Assembly (NCBI GenBank): GCA_034189085.1 | Contig: JAXHVH010000003.1 | Location: 1-64,000, forward strand | DNA from: M55B129 sp034189085 | GTDB lineage: Bacteria > Bacillota > Dethiobacteria > DTU022 | Reading direction: 5' to 3' | Length of the DNA stretch: 64,000 bases | Shown here: in pieces, positions 16,320 through 26,412 of the stretch | How positions within the stretch are numbered: the stretch's first letter is position 1 | How the letters are laid out: each line of letters starts with the position of its first letter | Notes under the pieces: generated by a model | What the model was told of the DNA's origin: nothing | The model's input: only the letters and a program-made list of their open reading frames with translations | Database searches by the model: none | Position numbers and translations under genes: made by a program

Positions 16320-17894
16320 ATGAATTCAAATACTGTTCATAGAGTACCATCTGGGAAACAACCAAACCTAAAGAAAACTGTCCGATTCAGGCAGTTTTAT
16401 AATTACTTACGGGAGATGCCTTTTGCTTTTGCAATGAAGAGTTATCATTTCATTGCTGTCGCTGCTATCGCGGTGATTTTTATGCTGGGGATTCATGTTT
16501 ATTTGGAGAACTATGTATATGTAGTTGTTCTTGATGATCAGGAAGCGGGTTTTGTCGAAGTGGGAGTGGTCAGGAATGCAGAGGAAATAGAAAGTTACAT
16601 AGAAGAAATAATATTTCGCTGTGGTGAGTTATACGGCATGCCCATAGAGGTGGAAGACAATATTTCTTTAATTCGAGAATTCAGGCCTGAAAATGAACCT
16701 GATTCAGAAGCAGCCCGTGAATTTATTCGACGCCACCTCAACCTGGCTGCTGATGCTTATATGATCACCGTGGACGGCAAACCTGTTGCTCCTGTTTCCT
16801 CTGAGAAAGAGCTTGATTTGATTGTCGATTCTTTGGAAGCTTCTTTTACTCGAACGATCGGAAGCGGTCGTGTCCTTGAAGCTTTTGTCGTTGAAGAGTT
16901 GGGCCTGGAAAATTGTACGGCTGCTCCCGATAGTATCTGCAGTGCCGATGAGGTAGTTGATTTGCTGGTGGAAAACAGTAAAGATAATACTTTGTCCGGT
17001 GTTTATTTAGCAGCCAGGGCTGAGGATAGGACTGTCCTCAATAGCCGCTATGCGGAAAGAGAAAGTGAAGCGGGCGAAGAAACATCTGACGAAACGCCTT
17101 CCGACGAGACACCTTCTGACGAAACACCATCCAGCGAGAATCCATCACCCGAGCTGGCTTCTTTCAATAATATTCCCAAGATTGAACGTATGGATGCTGA
17201 GATGCAGGAGCAAAAAACAATCGAAACTGATGGTGTCCATGTTAAGGTAATTGAAGAAGTGACAGTATATGAACCGATTCCATTTTCAGTGGAATATATT
17301 TATGATGATGAAATGTGGGTTGTTCAGAGCGAGGTAACCACACCTGGCGAAGATGGCTTAAAAGAAATTATCTATCATGTTACTTTAGAAAATGGTACTG
17401 AAGTAAATCGGACCAAGCTTGAAGAAAAGATTATCAAGGAACCTGTACCCCAGGTAATAACCCAGGGAATGGCTAAAGTGCCATCTATCGGGGAAGGACA
17501 GTTCATCTGGCCGGTTGCCAGCCGTGGTGAAGTGACCCCCGGCAGGGGGTTTAGTTCCTGGCATACGGGGATTGACATTAATGCTCCCATGGGTACCGGC
17601 GTGCTCGCAGCTGATAACGGTGTAGTATGGTTCTCGGGCTACGGAGGTTCTCAGGGCAACTATATTATTTTGTACCACGGGGCCTTCTGGACACTTTACC
17701 TGCATAACAGTGAGAATTTAGTCCAAAAGGGAGATCAGGTTAATCAGGGAGATGTGATTGCCCTGCTTGGTTCAACCGGCCGATCCACCGGACCTCACTT
17801 GCATTTTGAAGTTCGCGTAGATGATGGAACTGGTGAATGGCATGCCTATTATCAGCATGAACCAATAGATCCCCTGCAATTTTTCCGCCCGTAA
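16320..17894 (+). CDS. G5-domain and M23 peptidase, membrane-anchored
   Basis: A 524-residue cell-wall protein. One transmembrane segment (about 38-60) follows a basic N-terminus; a large extracellular region with a DETPS tandem repeat leads to a G5 domain (about 300-385, TYEPIPFSVEYIYDDE-like and GLKEIIYHVTLENGTEVNR) and a C-terminal M23 domain with HTGIDIN (about 415) and HLHFEV (about 493). Zinc ligands are intact. G5 domains often bind wall glycans. The ATG at 16320 has AGGAAAGGAA upstream. It precedes walRK, so envelope-stress control is plausible, but I see no proven operator. Confidence 0.87.
   Translation: MNSNTVHRVPSGKQPNLKKTVRFRQFYNYLREMPFAFAMKSYHFIAVAAIAVIFMLGIHVYLENYVYVVVLDDQEAGFVEVGVVRNAEEIESYIEEIIFRCGELYGMPIEVEDNISLIREFRPENEPDSEAAREFIRRHLNLAADAYMITVDGKPVAPVSSEKELDLIVDSLEASFTRTIGSGRVLEAFVVEELGLENCTAAPDSICSADEVVDLLVENSKDNTLSGVYLAARAEDRTVLNSRYAERESEAGEETSDETPSDETPSDETPSSENPSPELASFNNIPKIERMDAEMQEQKTIETDGVHVKVIEEVTVYEPIPFSVEYIYDDEMWVVQSEVTTPGEDGLKEIIYHVTLENGTEVNRTKLEEKIIKEPVPQVITQGMAKVPSIGEGQFIWPVASRGEVTPGRGFSSWHTGIDINAPMGTGVLAADNGVVWFSGYGGSQGNYIILYHGAFWTLYLHNSENLVQKGDQVNQGDVIALLGSTGRSTGPHLHFEVRVDDGTGEWHAYYQHEPIDPLQFFRP
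17088..17132 (+). repeat. Tandem 15-bp coding repeat (DETPS x3)
   Basis: Three near-identical 15-bp units encode DETPS three times, followed by a diverged SENPS copy, in the linker of the G5/M23 peptidase. Such units can change number by slippage without breaking the frame. Confidence 0.8.
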
Positions 17895-17913
17895 AAAGTA
17901 TTGTCTCGAACGG

Positions 17914-17952
17914 GCCCTTCTTCTATTATTGAAGAAGGGCTGTTTTATTTTT
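17914..17952 (+). terminator. Intrinsic terminator before walR
   Basis: GCCCTTCTTC (17914-17923) and GAAGAAGGGC (17931-17940) form a perfect 10-bp stem with a 7-nt loop, followed by a T-rich stretch (TGTTTTATTTTT). It ends the G5/M23 transcript. Confidence 0.9.
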
Positions 17953-18043
17953 CTGTCTGTACGGCAGCCTTCCTGTGCGGGCAGGGATTAACTCGAGTAA
18001 GAGCGAATGCTTTATTTTAATTTATTAAACGGGGTTGTAAAAA

Positions 18044-18748
18044 TTGACGGATAAAATTTTAGTTGTGGATGATGAAAAACCGATCGTTGATATTCTGCAG
18101 TACAATCTTGAAAAGGAAGGTTACAGGATAGTAACTGCTTTTAACGGGGAAGATGCTCTCCTACAGGTAGAAGCAGAAAAACCTGATTTAATTATTCTTG
18201 ACATTATGTTACCCCGTAAAGACGGTTTTACTGTTTGCAAAGAAATTCGTGCCCGGCATGATATCCCCATTATAATGCTTACTGCGAAGGAGCTCGAGAT
18301 GGACAAGATTATCGGGCTGGAACTGGGAGCAGATGATTATGTTACCAAACCGTTTAGTGCACGTGAGGTAATGGCCAGGGTTAAGGCGATTTTACGGCGG
18401 ACCCAAACCAAGGAGAAAAAAGCTGATACAGAAAATAGCAGGCTTGTTTCCGACGCGATAATTGTAGATCAGGGAGAAATTCAGGTTTATAACCAGGGAG
18501 AACCGGTTGAGCTGACCCTTAGAGAATATAATTTGCTTGTCCACCTGATGAAGAAACCGGGTTATGTATTCAGCCGTGAGCAGCTTTTAGATCAGGTCTG
18601 GGGGTATGATTATATCGGCGATGAAAGAACTGTGGATGTTACCATTCGCCGGCTGCGTGAAAAATTAGAAACCAACCCGGCAAAACCTGACTATATACAT
18701 ACTAAAAGAGGTGTGGGCTATTATTTCAGGCGGAGGGAAAATATTTAA
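18044..18748 (+). CDS. walR: Response regulator WalR (YycF)
   Basis: A 234-residue OmpR-type regulator. The receiver domain (1-120) has acidic DDE residues at 9-11, phosphoacceptor D53 (LIILDIMLP) and the KPFS lysine; the winged helix domain (about 130-232) ends with TKRGVGYYFRRRE. In Bacillota, WalR with WalK controls cell-wall hydrolases and is usually essential. The start is TTG at 18044 with a GGGGTTG upstream. The following walK-walH-walI-murA-htrA order supports the assignment over other OmpR members. Confidence 0.94.
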   Translation: MTDKILVVDDEKPIVDILQYNLEKEGYRIVTAFNGEDALLQVEAEKPDLIILDIMLPRKDGFTVCKEIRARHDIPIIMLTAKELEMDKIIGLELGADDYVTKPFSAREVMARVKAILRRTQTKEKKADTENSRLVSDAIIVDQGEIQVYNQGEPVELTLREYNLLVHLMKKPGYVFSREQLLDQVWGYDYIGDERTVDVTIRRLREKLETNPAKPDYIHTKRGVGYYFRRRENI

Positions 18749-20537
18749 CAGCCTCCAGTGGAAAATCATTTTCATCTACCTAATGCTTATTCTTTTTTCC
18801 CTGCAGTTGATCAGTGTTTACCTGGTTCAATCACTGGAAGAGTACTATTTGAGCAATTACAAAGAGAGTCTTGAAAACCAGGCCAGGTTGCTGTCTGCTT
18901 TTGTCGAACCCGACCTTGGCGAAGGACAGATTTGGAGCGAGGACAGTGTTCGCCTGGCTCGTGAATTCAGGGATTTGCATGATATGGAAATTATTATCCT
19001 GGATAATTATGCCAATATAGTCGGTACCTCCGGGCGCCAGGCGCTGCTCGGGCACCGCCTGATTCGTGATGAAATAACAAGGGCTCTGACCGGCCACCTG
19101 AGTGACACAATCCGTTATGATCCGGCTGCCCAGGAAAGGCGGTATTACCTGGCTTATCCAATACAGGACGAAGGAAGCACTCTTGGTGTTGTATATTTAA
19201 GCGGTTCTCTTAAACCCGTTGACAGCACCTTGAACGAAGTAAAAATTATTCTGCTCAGCGGGGTAGGTATCGCCCTTGCCACCAGTTTTGTCCTGGGGAT
19301 AATTTTAACAAGGACCATTACTTCGCCGATCAAAGAGGTTACTGATCAGGCTAATTTCATGGCCGGAGGTGATTTTACCCGAAAAATCAATGTCCAGACG
19401 TCTGATGAAATAGGGCTTCTTGGGCAAACATTTAATTACCTGGCTGAACAACTCAGCAGCACCATTAATGAAATGTCTTCGGAAAAGAGCAAAGTGGAAG
19501 CTATTATCAACAATATGAGTGATGGTGTAGTTGCACTCGATGGCAAAGGGCATCTTATACAGATTAATCCATCCGCCAGACAATTGCTAAAAAATTTAAA
19601 TCTAAAAGTTGATTTGCAGAGCAGGGCCGGGTTTAATTTGCTGCGCAGCCTTATAGGACGGGATGCAACCAAACAATTTATCCACGAGCAGAAACCGCTC
19701 ACCGCTGAAGTATCCAGCCATGATCCCGATTGCACCATGCAGGTAAAAGTGGCTCCTTTCAAAGTGGAGAAAGGGAAACTCAACGGGACGCTCATAGTGC
19801 TGCATGATGTAACCAGGGAAAGGGAGCTGACCAGGCGCCAGGAAGAATTTGTGGCTGATGTTTCTCATGAACTGAGGACTCCTCTGGCAACGGTAAAAAG
19901 TTATGTTGAGACACTGCTTGACGGTGCGGATGAAGAACCTGACACAAGGCGGCGATTCCTGGGGGTCCTTGCTTCCGAGACCGAGCGGATGGTCAGTATG
20001 GTTAAAGATCTGCTTGTGCTATCCCAGATCGATTCAGCCCGTGTTGATTGGCACATGAACGATGTCAACCTGAAAGATCTGGCCCAGGAAGCCGTGGAGC
20101 AGATCCGGCAAAAAGCAGGCGCTATTTCTCCTCGTATAGAAGTGGCAATCAAAGATGATTTCCCAAAGGCTTTCGTGGACCGGGATAAGATGATGCGCGT
20201 TTTTACCAATTTGTTGAGCAATGCGGTAAAATTTACTCCATCCGACGGAAGGATTGCTCTTAGCGCGGAGGAAGATGGAGATTTCATTAAAATATTAATT
20301 GAAGATAACGGCACGGGTATCCCCGATAATGAGCTGCCAAGGATATTCGAACGATTTTACAGGGTTGAAAAGACGAGAAGCCGTGATTATGGTGGTACCG
20401 GCCTGGGACTATCTATCGCTCGTAAAGTGGTGGAAGCGCATGGCGGTTCAATTTGGATAACCAGCAGGCTTGGTGTTGGAACAAGGGTCTGGTTTACCCT
20501 GCCCCGTGCCGGGGCCGGGGAAGAGGTGCGGCAATGA
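18711..20537 (+). CDS. walK: Sensor histidine kinase WalK (YycG)
   Basis: A 608-residue kinase with two transmembrane segments (about 20-40 and 178-198) bracketing an extracellular sensor domain, then HAMP (about 200-250), PAS (about 255-365), HisKA with phosphoacceptor H386 in VSHELRTP, and HATPase with NLLSNAVKF, DNGTGIP and GGTGLGLSIA. It autophosphorylates and transfers phosphate to WalR. The GTG at 18711, inside walR, is the only canonical in-frame start near the N-terminus, but its ribosome site is poor; a good GGAGGG lies at about 18732 next to a non-canonical ATA. Confidence 0.93.
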   Translation: MWAIISGGGKIFNSLQWKIIFIYLMLILFSLQLISVYLVQSLEEYYLSNYKESLENQARLLSAFVEPDLGEGQIWSEDSVRLAREFRDLHDMEIIILDNYANIVGTSGRQALLGHRLIRDEITRALTGHLSDTIRYDPAAQERRYYLAYPIQDEGSTLGVVYLSGSLKPVDSTLNEVKIILLSGVGIALATSFVLGIILTRTITSPIKEVTDQANFMAGGDFTRKINVQTSDEIGLLGQTFNYLAEQLSSTINEMSSEKSKVEAIINNMSDGVVALDGKGHLIQINPSARQLLKNLNLKVDLQSRAGFNLLRSLIGRDATKQFIHEQKPLTAEVSSHDPDCTMQVKVAPFKVEKGKLNGTLIVLHDVTRERELTRRQEEFVADVSHELRTPLATVKSYVETLLDGADEEPDTRRRFLGVLASETERMVSMVKDLLVLSQIDSARVDWHMNDVNLKDLAQEAVEQIRQKAGAISPRIEVAIKDDFPKAFVDRDKMMRVFTNLLSNAVKFTPSDGRIALSAEEDGDFIKILIEDNGTGIPDNELPRIFERFYRVEKTRSRDYGGTGLGLSIARKVVEAHGGSIWITSRLGVGTRVWFTLPRAGAGEEVRQ

Positions 20538-21886
20538 AGGAAATGCTGAAAACACTCATCTTAATCCTGCTGATCGTTTTAAGCCTGTATCTTACTTATC
20601 AGCTGTGGTATGGACAAATGCCGGCGGAATTGATTGCCGAGGATGTACTGGAGGAAGGAATCGCAGACAAACCGCGTGTAATGGAAGAAATTATTAAACC
20701 GTCCAGAATTCTTTCTGTAGATAACGAAAAGTATTATCGCTATGGAGAGGGACAATCAGAGTATTCTCTGCTCTGGGCAGAACTGATAGATTTTCTAAAA
20801 ACAGAGAAAAGCCCTCTTTCTGGAGAAGAATATAACAATGAAGAAGGCAGCATATCTGAGGGTCTGCTTATTTACACTTTTGAACCCCCTTTACCACTTT
20901 TGGAAGACTGGATCTGGATTCCTGAGAGAATCAATTCGGAGGTTGTCCAAATTAAAGTAAAATTTTCCCCTGAATCGCTGGACCTTATCTATACGGGAAG
21001 AGAAGATGAAGAGGTGGAAGTGCATCTCAATAAAGACACGGGCAGTCATTTCAGGGAGGTTTACCACTCACTGAATAGTAATGAGAGGGGGTCTTACAGT
21101 CCTGTGGATGATGAAGTGCTTTCTGCAATGTATGATTTTGAAATTACAGTAGCAAAACCTTTTTATCTGCCAACAGAATGGGCCAATCCAGAGAGTTTGG
21201 CCATCCAGGCTGAAGCGATCAACCGCGAACAGATTTTGCAATCATTTTTTGTCGATTATAACCTGGCCCGGATGATAGAAGAGAAAGACGGAGGTTTGAT
21301 TTATACAGATGGTGAAAAAGGTCTTCGTTTGACGAAATCAGGATTCGAATATTCTTATCCCGGGCTTGAAAGTGGCCAGGCCACATCTTCTTACGCTGAT
21401 GCGCTGCTTTACAGCAGCAATTTAATCGGCTATCATGGAGGTTGGTCACCGGGGCTGAAGCTTGAAAAATTATCTTTAAATGAAAATCCTTTTTCCTCTT
21501 ACTATTCAGTTGACTGGCGGTTGTATTATGATGGGCGGCCTATTTATTCTTCCATACCTACGCGGGCTCTATTTAATGATCTTGGATTGATCCATTTTAC
21601 AAGATCCCTTTACATACCTGTCGGTGTCCTTGATGACGAGGAAGAAGGTGTTATTCCTGCAGCAGTATGGTCGGAAGCATTAAATGCTGCTTTGACTGCT
21701 TTTGAAAATCGCCGGACTGATTTTGTGAAAAATATAGTACTGGAGGAGATCTGTCCCGGATACGCGGTTGTTGGGCAACAGCAGCCTTTGCAAGGAGAAC
21801 CGGTTTGGTTTGTTCAGATTAACGGAGAGAAGTTTTATCTGACAGCCGCCGAGTTGAAACTGCTTGACGAGGAGGATATGCAGTGA
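20534..21886 (+). CDS. walH: WalK regulator WalH (YycH)
   Basis: A 450-residue protein with a single N-terminal membrane helix (about 5-27) and a large extracellular part, matching YycH in topology, length and position directly after walK. In B. subtilis, YycH and YycI contact WalK in the membrane and restrain it. Conservation is weak, as is usual for this family, so the call leans on synteny. The ATG overlaps the walK stop (ATGA) and has GAGGTG upstream. Confidence 0.88.
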   Translation: MKEMLKTLILILLIVLSLYLTYQLWYGQMPAELIAEDVLEEGIADKPRVMEEIIKPSRILSVDNEKYYRYGEGQSEYSLLWAELIDFLKTEKSPLSGEEYNNEEGSISEGLLIYTFEPPLPLLEDWIWIPERINSEVVQIKVKFSPESLDLIYTGREDEEVEVHLNKDTGSHFREVYHSLNSNERGSYSPVDDEVLSAMYDFEITVAKPFYLPTEWANPESLAIQAEAINREQILQSFFVDYNLARMIEEKDGGLIYTDGEKGLRLTKSGFEYSYPGLESGQATSSYADALLYSSNLIGYHGGWSPGLKLEKLSLNENPFSSYYSVDWRLYYDGRPIYSSIPTRALFNDLGLIHFTRSLYIPVGVLDDEEEGVIPAAVWSEALNAALTAFENRRTDFVKNIVLEEICPGYAVVGQQQPLQGEPVWFVQINGEKFYLTAAELKLLDEEDMQ

Positions 21887-22770
21887 ATCTCGGCCAGGCC
21901 AAGTTGATCTTAATCATAGTGTTTACAGGGCTAAATCTTTTCCTGGCTTACTATCTATTCTGGCCGGATTTCGGCCGGCTTACCAGGGTTGCTATTACAG
22001 TCGAAGATTTGAAGATGACCCAGGCAGTGCTCAATGAAAACAATTATTTTCTGGAAGCATCTTTTAATCGGGCGGTACAAACAAGTGATTTTCTTACGGT
22101 CACTCCTTCAGCCGAGCTGCAGCAGCATATCTTGATGCATTTTATTGCTGAAGGAGCCCAGATTAATTATAATGATAATACAATTTATTTTAACTGTGAG
22201 GGAGAGCGGGCAGTTGTTTATTCCAACGGGTTGATACAGATATTTTATGAGCCGGGTCTGGAGATCAATACAAATTCATCTTTGGTCAGCGAACAAGAAA
22301 TAAGAAGCAACATCGAAAGCATTTTGCTGGAGAAAGCGGTAATGCCAGAAGGATTTTCCTACGACTATATTGAAGAAAACGAAAATGGTAAGGTTAATTT
22401 GTTTTACTATCAAATTTTGAACGAAATGCCGGTATTTGCCGGGCAGATGAAAGTTGTTTTAAAAGAGCAGAAGATCGTTTCGGTAGATATATACTGGCTC
22501 GATATGGTAGAAAGAATCCCATCCAGGGAGATGGAGGTTATATCGGCGACTGATGCACTCAATAATTTTGTTACCGAAATGGGGCCAAGCCCTGAACCAA
22601 AGCATATCAAAGAAGTAACTCTGGGATACTTCAGCGGTGAGTATGAAGCGGAAAAATGGGAAATCCCGCCGGTGTGGCGGATAGTTTTAGACGATCATAC
22701 ACATTATTTTATTAATGCTTTTACAGGAAATCTTGAACAGGAAGGGATCATCCCGGATCAACTGCAGTAA
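21883..22770 (+). CDS. walI: WalK regulator WalI (YycI)
   Basis: A 295-residue protein starting with the YycI-type membrane anchor (NLGQAKLILIIVFTGLNLFLAYYLF, quoted in part) and an extracellular C-terminal YycH/YycI-like domain with WEIPPVWRIVLDD and FINAFTG near the end. It acts with WalH on WalK. The GTG start overlaps the walH stop (GTGA). No yycJ follows; murA takes its place. Confidence 0.87.
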   Translation: MNLGQAKLILIIVFTGLNLFLAYYLFWPDFGRLTRVAITVEDLKMTQAVLNENNYFLEASFNRAVQTSDFLTVTPSAELQQHILMHFIAEGAQINYNDNTIYFNCEGERAVVYSNGLIQIFYEPGLEINTNSSLVSEQEIRSNIESILLEKAVMPEGFSYDYIEENENGKVNLFYYQILNEMPVFAGQMKVVLKEQKIVSVDIYWLDMVERIPSREMEVISATDALNNFVTEMGPSPEPKHIKEVTLGYFSGEYEAEKWEIPPVWRIVLDDHTHYFINAFTGNLEQEGIIPDQLQ

Positions 22771-22811
22771 TTCATCTCGGCGTTTATGCTGTGACCGAGA
22801 CGGAGGTAATT

Positions 22812-24104
22812 ATGGAAAAATATGTTATAGAAGGCAGGACCAGCCTCACTGGAAAGGTAAAAATCAGCGGCTCCAAGAATGCTGCTGTTGCTATTTTACC
22901 GGCGGCTATTTTGACGTCGGAAAATGTGTGCGTGGATAATTTGCCCGACATTACAGATGTTCGGACTATGGTTGCCATCCTGGAAAATTTGGGGGTAACT
23001 ATCCGCAGGCGCGGCAGAAATGCCGTCGAGCTGATTCCGGGTAACCTGGCCAGGGTTGCCCCGGCATATGAGCTGGTTAAAAAGATGCGGGCTTCCTACT
23101 ATTTTATGGGCAGTTTGCTGGCCCGTTTTGGGCGGGCAGAAGTGCCCATCCCCGGAGGATGTGATCTGGGGCCACGGCCTATTGATCAGCACCTTAAAGG
23201 ATTTTCTGCCCTTGGAGCAGATATAAAAATTGAACATGGGATGATTAATCTCTCGGCTGAAAGATTAAAAGGGGCCAATATTTACCTGGATGTGGTCACA
23301 ATCGGAGCGACAATCAATTTGATGCTTGCTGCTGTGGTTGCTGAGGGCAGAACGGTTCTTGAGAATGCTGCCAAAGAACCTGAGATAGTGGATCTAGCAA
23401 ATTTCCTCAACGCTATGGGAGCAAAAATCAGGGGTGCAGGGACGGATGTCATCAGAATAGATGGGGTGAAAAAGTTTTCAGGCGTCCATCATGCTGTTAT
23501 CCCGGACCGTATTGAGGCAGGAACTTTTATGCTGGCTGCAGCGGCTACAGGCGGCACTGTGACGGTAGAAGATGTTATCCCAAAACACCTTGAAGCGATT
23601 ACGGCTAAGTTGAGAGAAGTAGGGGTCCAGGTGCAGGTCGAACCGGAAAGGATAACTGTGAAAGGTACTGAAAACCTGACTGCTTCTGATCTTAAAACAT
23701 TTCCTTATCCTGGTTTCCCAACAGATCTTCAGCCTCCGGGAATGGTTTTACTCACCGCTGCCAGAGGACTCAGTGTTGTAACCGAAAATGTATTTGATGG
23801 TCGTTTCAATCACGTTGATGAATTGAAGAGAATGGGTGCCCGGATAAAAGTGGAAGGGAGAACTGCCCTCGTTGAGGGTGGTGGCAATCTTTCTGGAGCA
23901 CCGGTGAACGCCCCAGATCTTCGTTCTGGAGCAGCGTTGATCATTGCTGCACTCATGGCTGATGGGACGACAGAAATTGGGGCGATTGAACATGTCGATC
24001 GAGGCTATGAAAATTTGGAGGATAAGCTCATCAACCTGGGGGCATCGATTAAAAGAATCAGTGAAGGCGATTTAATGCAGATGCCCGGCAAATTTTCCCG
24101 GTGA
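22812..24104 (+). CDS. murA: UDP-N-acetylglucosamine 1-carboxyvinyltransferase
   Basis: A 430-residue enzyme for the first committed step of peptidoglycan synthesis, transferring enolpyruvate from PEP to UDP-GlcNAc in the cytoplasm. SGSKNAAVAILPAAIL (about 19-34) binds substrate; the catalytic Cys is present as C117 in PGGCDLGPRP, which also predicts fosfomycin sensitivity; the late FPGFPTDLQPP motif is intact. GGAGG precedes the ATG. Its place inside the wal operon links wall precursor supply to the WalRK system; whether a second murA copy exists elsewhere is unknown. Confidence 0.95.
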   Translation: MEKYVIEGRTSLTGKVKISGSKNAAVAILPAAILTSENVCVDNLPDITDVRTMVAILENLGVTIRRRGRNAVELIPGNLARVAPAYELVKKMRASYYFMGSLLARFGRAEVPIPGGCDLGPRPIDQHLKGFSALGADIKIEHGMINLSAERLKGANIYLDVVTIGATINLMLAAVVAEGRTVLENAAKEPEIVDLANFLNAMGAKIRGAGTDVIRIDGVKKFSGVHHAVIPDRIEAGTFMLAAAATGGTVTVEDVIPKHLEAITAKLREVGVQVQVEPERITVKGTENLTASDLKTFPYPGFPTDLQPPGMVLLTAARGLSVVTENVFDGRFNHVDELKRMGARIKVEGRTALVEGGGNLSGAPVNAPDLRSGAALIIAALMADGTTEIGAIEHVDRGYENLEDKLINLGASIKRISEGDLMQMPGKFSR

Positions 24105-24189
24105 TTCAGACCTGTAGATACTGCAGAACAGTCGGTCGTGTCAGCTTAAGGAGGAAAGGGCAATATATTGAAAAAGGGAGTGTTTACAG

Positions 24190-25431
24190 ATGGATAACCA
24201 GCCTAATTATGAAAATCCCCGCTCAAGTAAATTTTGGTCCGTCGTAGGATATACTGCTTTAGGTGTACTGGGTGTTTTAATCGGAGCAGCTATACTGTAC
24301 GGACTATGTTATTTTTTCTTAACTCCTGAAACTGCCGATGAGCCTCAAGAAGAAGAGGCCGTTGATATTGAAGAGCAGATACCTCAACCAGATTCTGTTC
24401 AGACAGAAACGCAGGAGACGCTGGCTGATATTGTGGAGCAAGTTATGCCTGCCGTAGTGGGGATACAAAGGCACACGGAAGTAACCCGTTTCGGAGAGCA
24501 GCTTTTTGAAGAGATGGAATCGGGATCAGGGGTAGTTATATCTCCTGATGGCTATATTGTTACCAATCAGCATGTGATCGAAAATGCTGAAAAAATAACA
24601 GTTGTTGTACCAAATAAAGGATATTATGAAGTTGAAGTAATCGGTTCTGATGCTTTAACCGATCTGGCTCTTTTAAAAATCGAAGAAGAGGAAATGATTC
24701 ATATACCACTCGGCGATTCGGATCAGGTCAGAGTGGGCGAAACCGTAGCTGCCATCGGTAACCCTCTGGGTTACTTTCAGCAAACAGTTACCTCCGGAAT
24801 AGTCAGCGCTGTTGGGCGGCAGGTCAGAATATCGAGCAGTGATTATGCCCATACCTATCTTCAGACCGATGCCCTGGTCAATCCCGGCAACAGCGGTGGC
24901 CCCCTGATCAATATGGAAGGAGAAATCATTGGTATTAACACGGCCAAAGTATCCCTGGTTGGGGTTGAGGGGATCGGCCTTTCGGTTCCGAGCAATACGG
25001 TTAAAAGAGTCATCGATGATCTGGTGGAGTATGGGCGTGTCAACCGCCCGCACATAGGTGTAATAATTGATGACTGGCTTGATTACAGTGGTAATGAACC
25101 CCAGAGGGGTGTGCAGATTATCGAAATCGTCCAGGGTAGCCCGGCAGAAAAAGCGGGATTGGCAGCAGGAGACATTATCGTTCAGGTTGATGGAGAAGAT
25201 GTTCCTTACCTGGCCCGCCTTTTTGATCGGTTGCTCGATTATTACCCGGGTGATACAATCAGGATTACTTACTACAGGGAAGGGAACAGGAATCATGCTA
25301 ACCTTGTTCTCGAAGAACGGCCGGACCAGCTGACCATGGAACCGGCGGAAGAATTGCCGGAAGATGAACAGGAAATAGAAGAGGAACCTGAAATTGAAGG
25401 AGAAACGGAACAATCAGAGACTGAAGAATAA
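24190..25431 (+). CDS. htrA: HtrA/DegP-type serine protease
   Basis: A 413-residue membrane-anchored protease: one N-terminal helix (about 19-44), acidic linker, trypsin-like domain with catalytic H128 (TNQHVI), D158 (LTDLALL) and S235 (GNSGGPL), one PDZ domain (about 275-370, with AEKAGLAAGDIIVQVDG) and an unusually Glu-rich C-terminal tail (about 380-413). It would degrade misfolded proteins outside the membrane. Its position at the end of the wal operon matches yycK/htrC of Bacillus. GGGAG lies nine bases upstream of the ATG. Confidence 0.95.
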   Translation: MDNQPNYENPRSSKFWSVVGYTALGVLGVLIGAAILYGLCYFFLTPETADEPQEEEAVDIEEQIPQPDSVQTETQETLADIVEQVMPAVVGIQRHTEVTRFGEQLFEEMESGSGVVISPDGYIVTNQHVIENAEKITVVVPNKGYYEVEVIGSDALTDLALLKIEEEEMIHIPLGDSDQVRVGETVAAIGNPLGYFQQTVTSGIVSAVGRQVRISSSDYAHTYLQTDALVNPGNSGGPLINMEGEIIGINTAKVSLVGVEGIGLSVPSNTVKRVIDDLVEYGRVNRPHIGVIIDDWLDYSGNEPQRGVQIIEIVQGSPAEKAGLAAGDIIVQVDGEDVPYLARLFDRLLDYYPGDTIRITYYREGNRNHANLVLEERPDQLTMEPAEELPEDEQEIEEEPEIEGETEQSETEE

Positions 25432-25467
25432 TCCAATGGTTAGCAATAAGATATTGGAGGATATTAT

Positions 25468-26412
25468 TTGCAAGTATTGCTCGTTTTTATAGATGGTATT
25501 GGCCTGGGGAAGCAGCAGCCGGATAATCCTTTTGTTTTTACCGAAACGTCCTCCATTGAACATCTGCTGGCTGGAAGGAAATTATTAGAGGGGTCCCGTG
25601 GTTATTGCGGGCCGAAGGCCTCTTTGCTCGGTCTTGACGCAACATTAGGAGTCCCTGGATTACCGCAAAGTGCAACGGGGCAGGCTTCGCTTTTTACCGG
25701 GGTCAATGCTGCCAAAATGATGGGGCAGCATATGAGTGGGTTCCCTGATCAGTCAATCAGGCAACTTTTAGCCAGAAAGGGTATATTCTTACAGCTGCAT
25801 AATCATGGGTATAGAACAAATTTTGCCAATGCATACCGGCCGCCTTTTTTTGACTATTTACAACGCGGGCTTCCGGGGAACTTCTATTCCTGCTCAACTT
25901 TAATTACATATTATGGAGGATTGGACTTTCACGATCTTGAAGACATAAAAAAAGGGCGAGCCCTTTTTATGGATATCACAAACAATGCGCTGAAGCAGCT
26001 GGGGTTTGAGGTGCCATATATTACACCGGAAGAAGGAGCAGCACGGCTCATAAAAATTGCCGGGCAGTATCATTTTTGCCTTTTCGAATACTTTTTAAGC
26101 GATCTGGCCGGACACAAGAAAGATCGGATGGAAGCAGAGAGAGTAGTTGGCATGCTTGACCGATTCATCGGTGCTCTTGCCAATGAAATAGAAACGAATC
26201 ACACTCTCCTGATTGTTACCAGTGATCACGGAAATCTTGAAGATCTCTCTTCGGGAGCACATACTTTAAATGATGTGCCGGCTATATTAATCGGCAGCTA
26301 CCAGGTGCGGCAGTGGCTGGCAAAAAATATTTTTAATCTAACTGATGTGCTGCCGGCAATATTAAACATTCTGAGTAACCACAATCAAAAAGAGGCTTCA
26401 GCCAATGCATAA
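25468..26412 (+). CDS. Alkaline phosphatase-superfamily metalloenzyme
   Basis: A 314-residue protein related to the metalloenzyme domain of cofactor-independent phosphoglycerate mutase and phosphopentomutase. The metal-binding FIDGIG (about 7-12), nucleophile region PQSATGQASLFTG (about 67-79), DLAGH (about 214-218), SDHGNLED (about 250-257) and AHTLNDVP are all visible. It is much shorter than the 500-residue iPGM and lacks its second domain, so the substrate is unknown. The TTG start has GGAGG eight bases upstream, and the stop overlaps the next gene. Confidence 0.75.
   Translation: MQVLLVFIDGIGLGKQQPDNPFVFTETSSIEHLLAGRKLLEGSRGYCGPKASLLGLDATLGVPGLPQSATGQASLFTGVNAAKMMGQHMSGFPDQSIRQLLARKGIFLQLHNHGYRTNFANAYRPPFFDYLQRGLPGNFYSCSTLITYYGGLDFHDLEDIKKGRALFMDITNNALKQLGFEVPYITPEEGAARLIKIAGQYHFCLFEYFLSDLAGHKKDRMEAERVVGMLDRFIGALANEIETNHTLLIVTSDHGNLEDLSSGAHTLNDVPAILIGSYQVRQWLAKNIFNLTDVLPAILNILSNHNQKEASANA

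Noticed and set aside
24673..25413. A 246-codon open frame on the minus strand within htrA
   Set aside because: Lies wholly antisense to a well-supported protease with intact catalytic residues, has no ribosome site and no recognisable domain.
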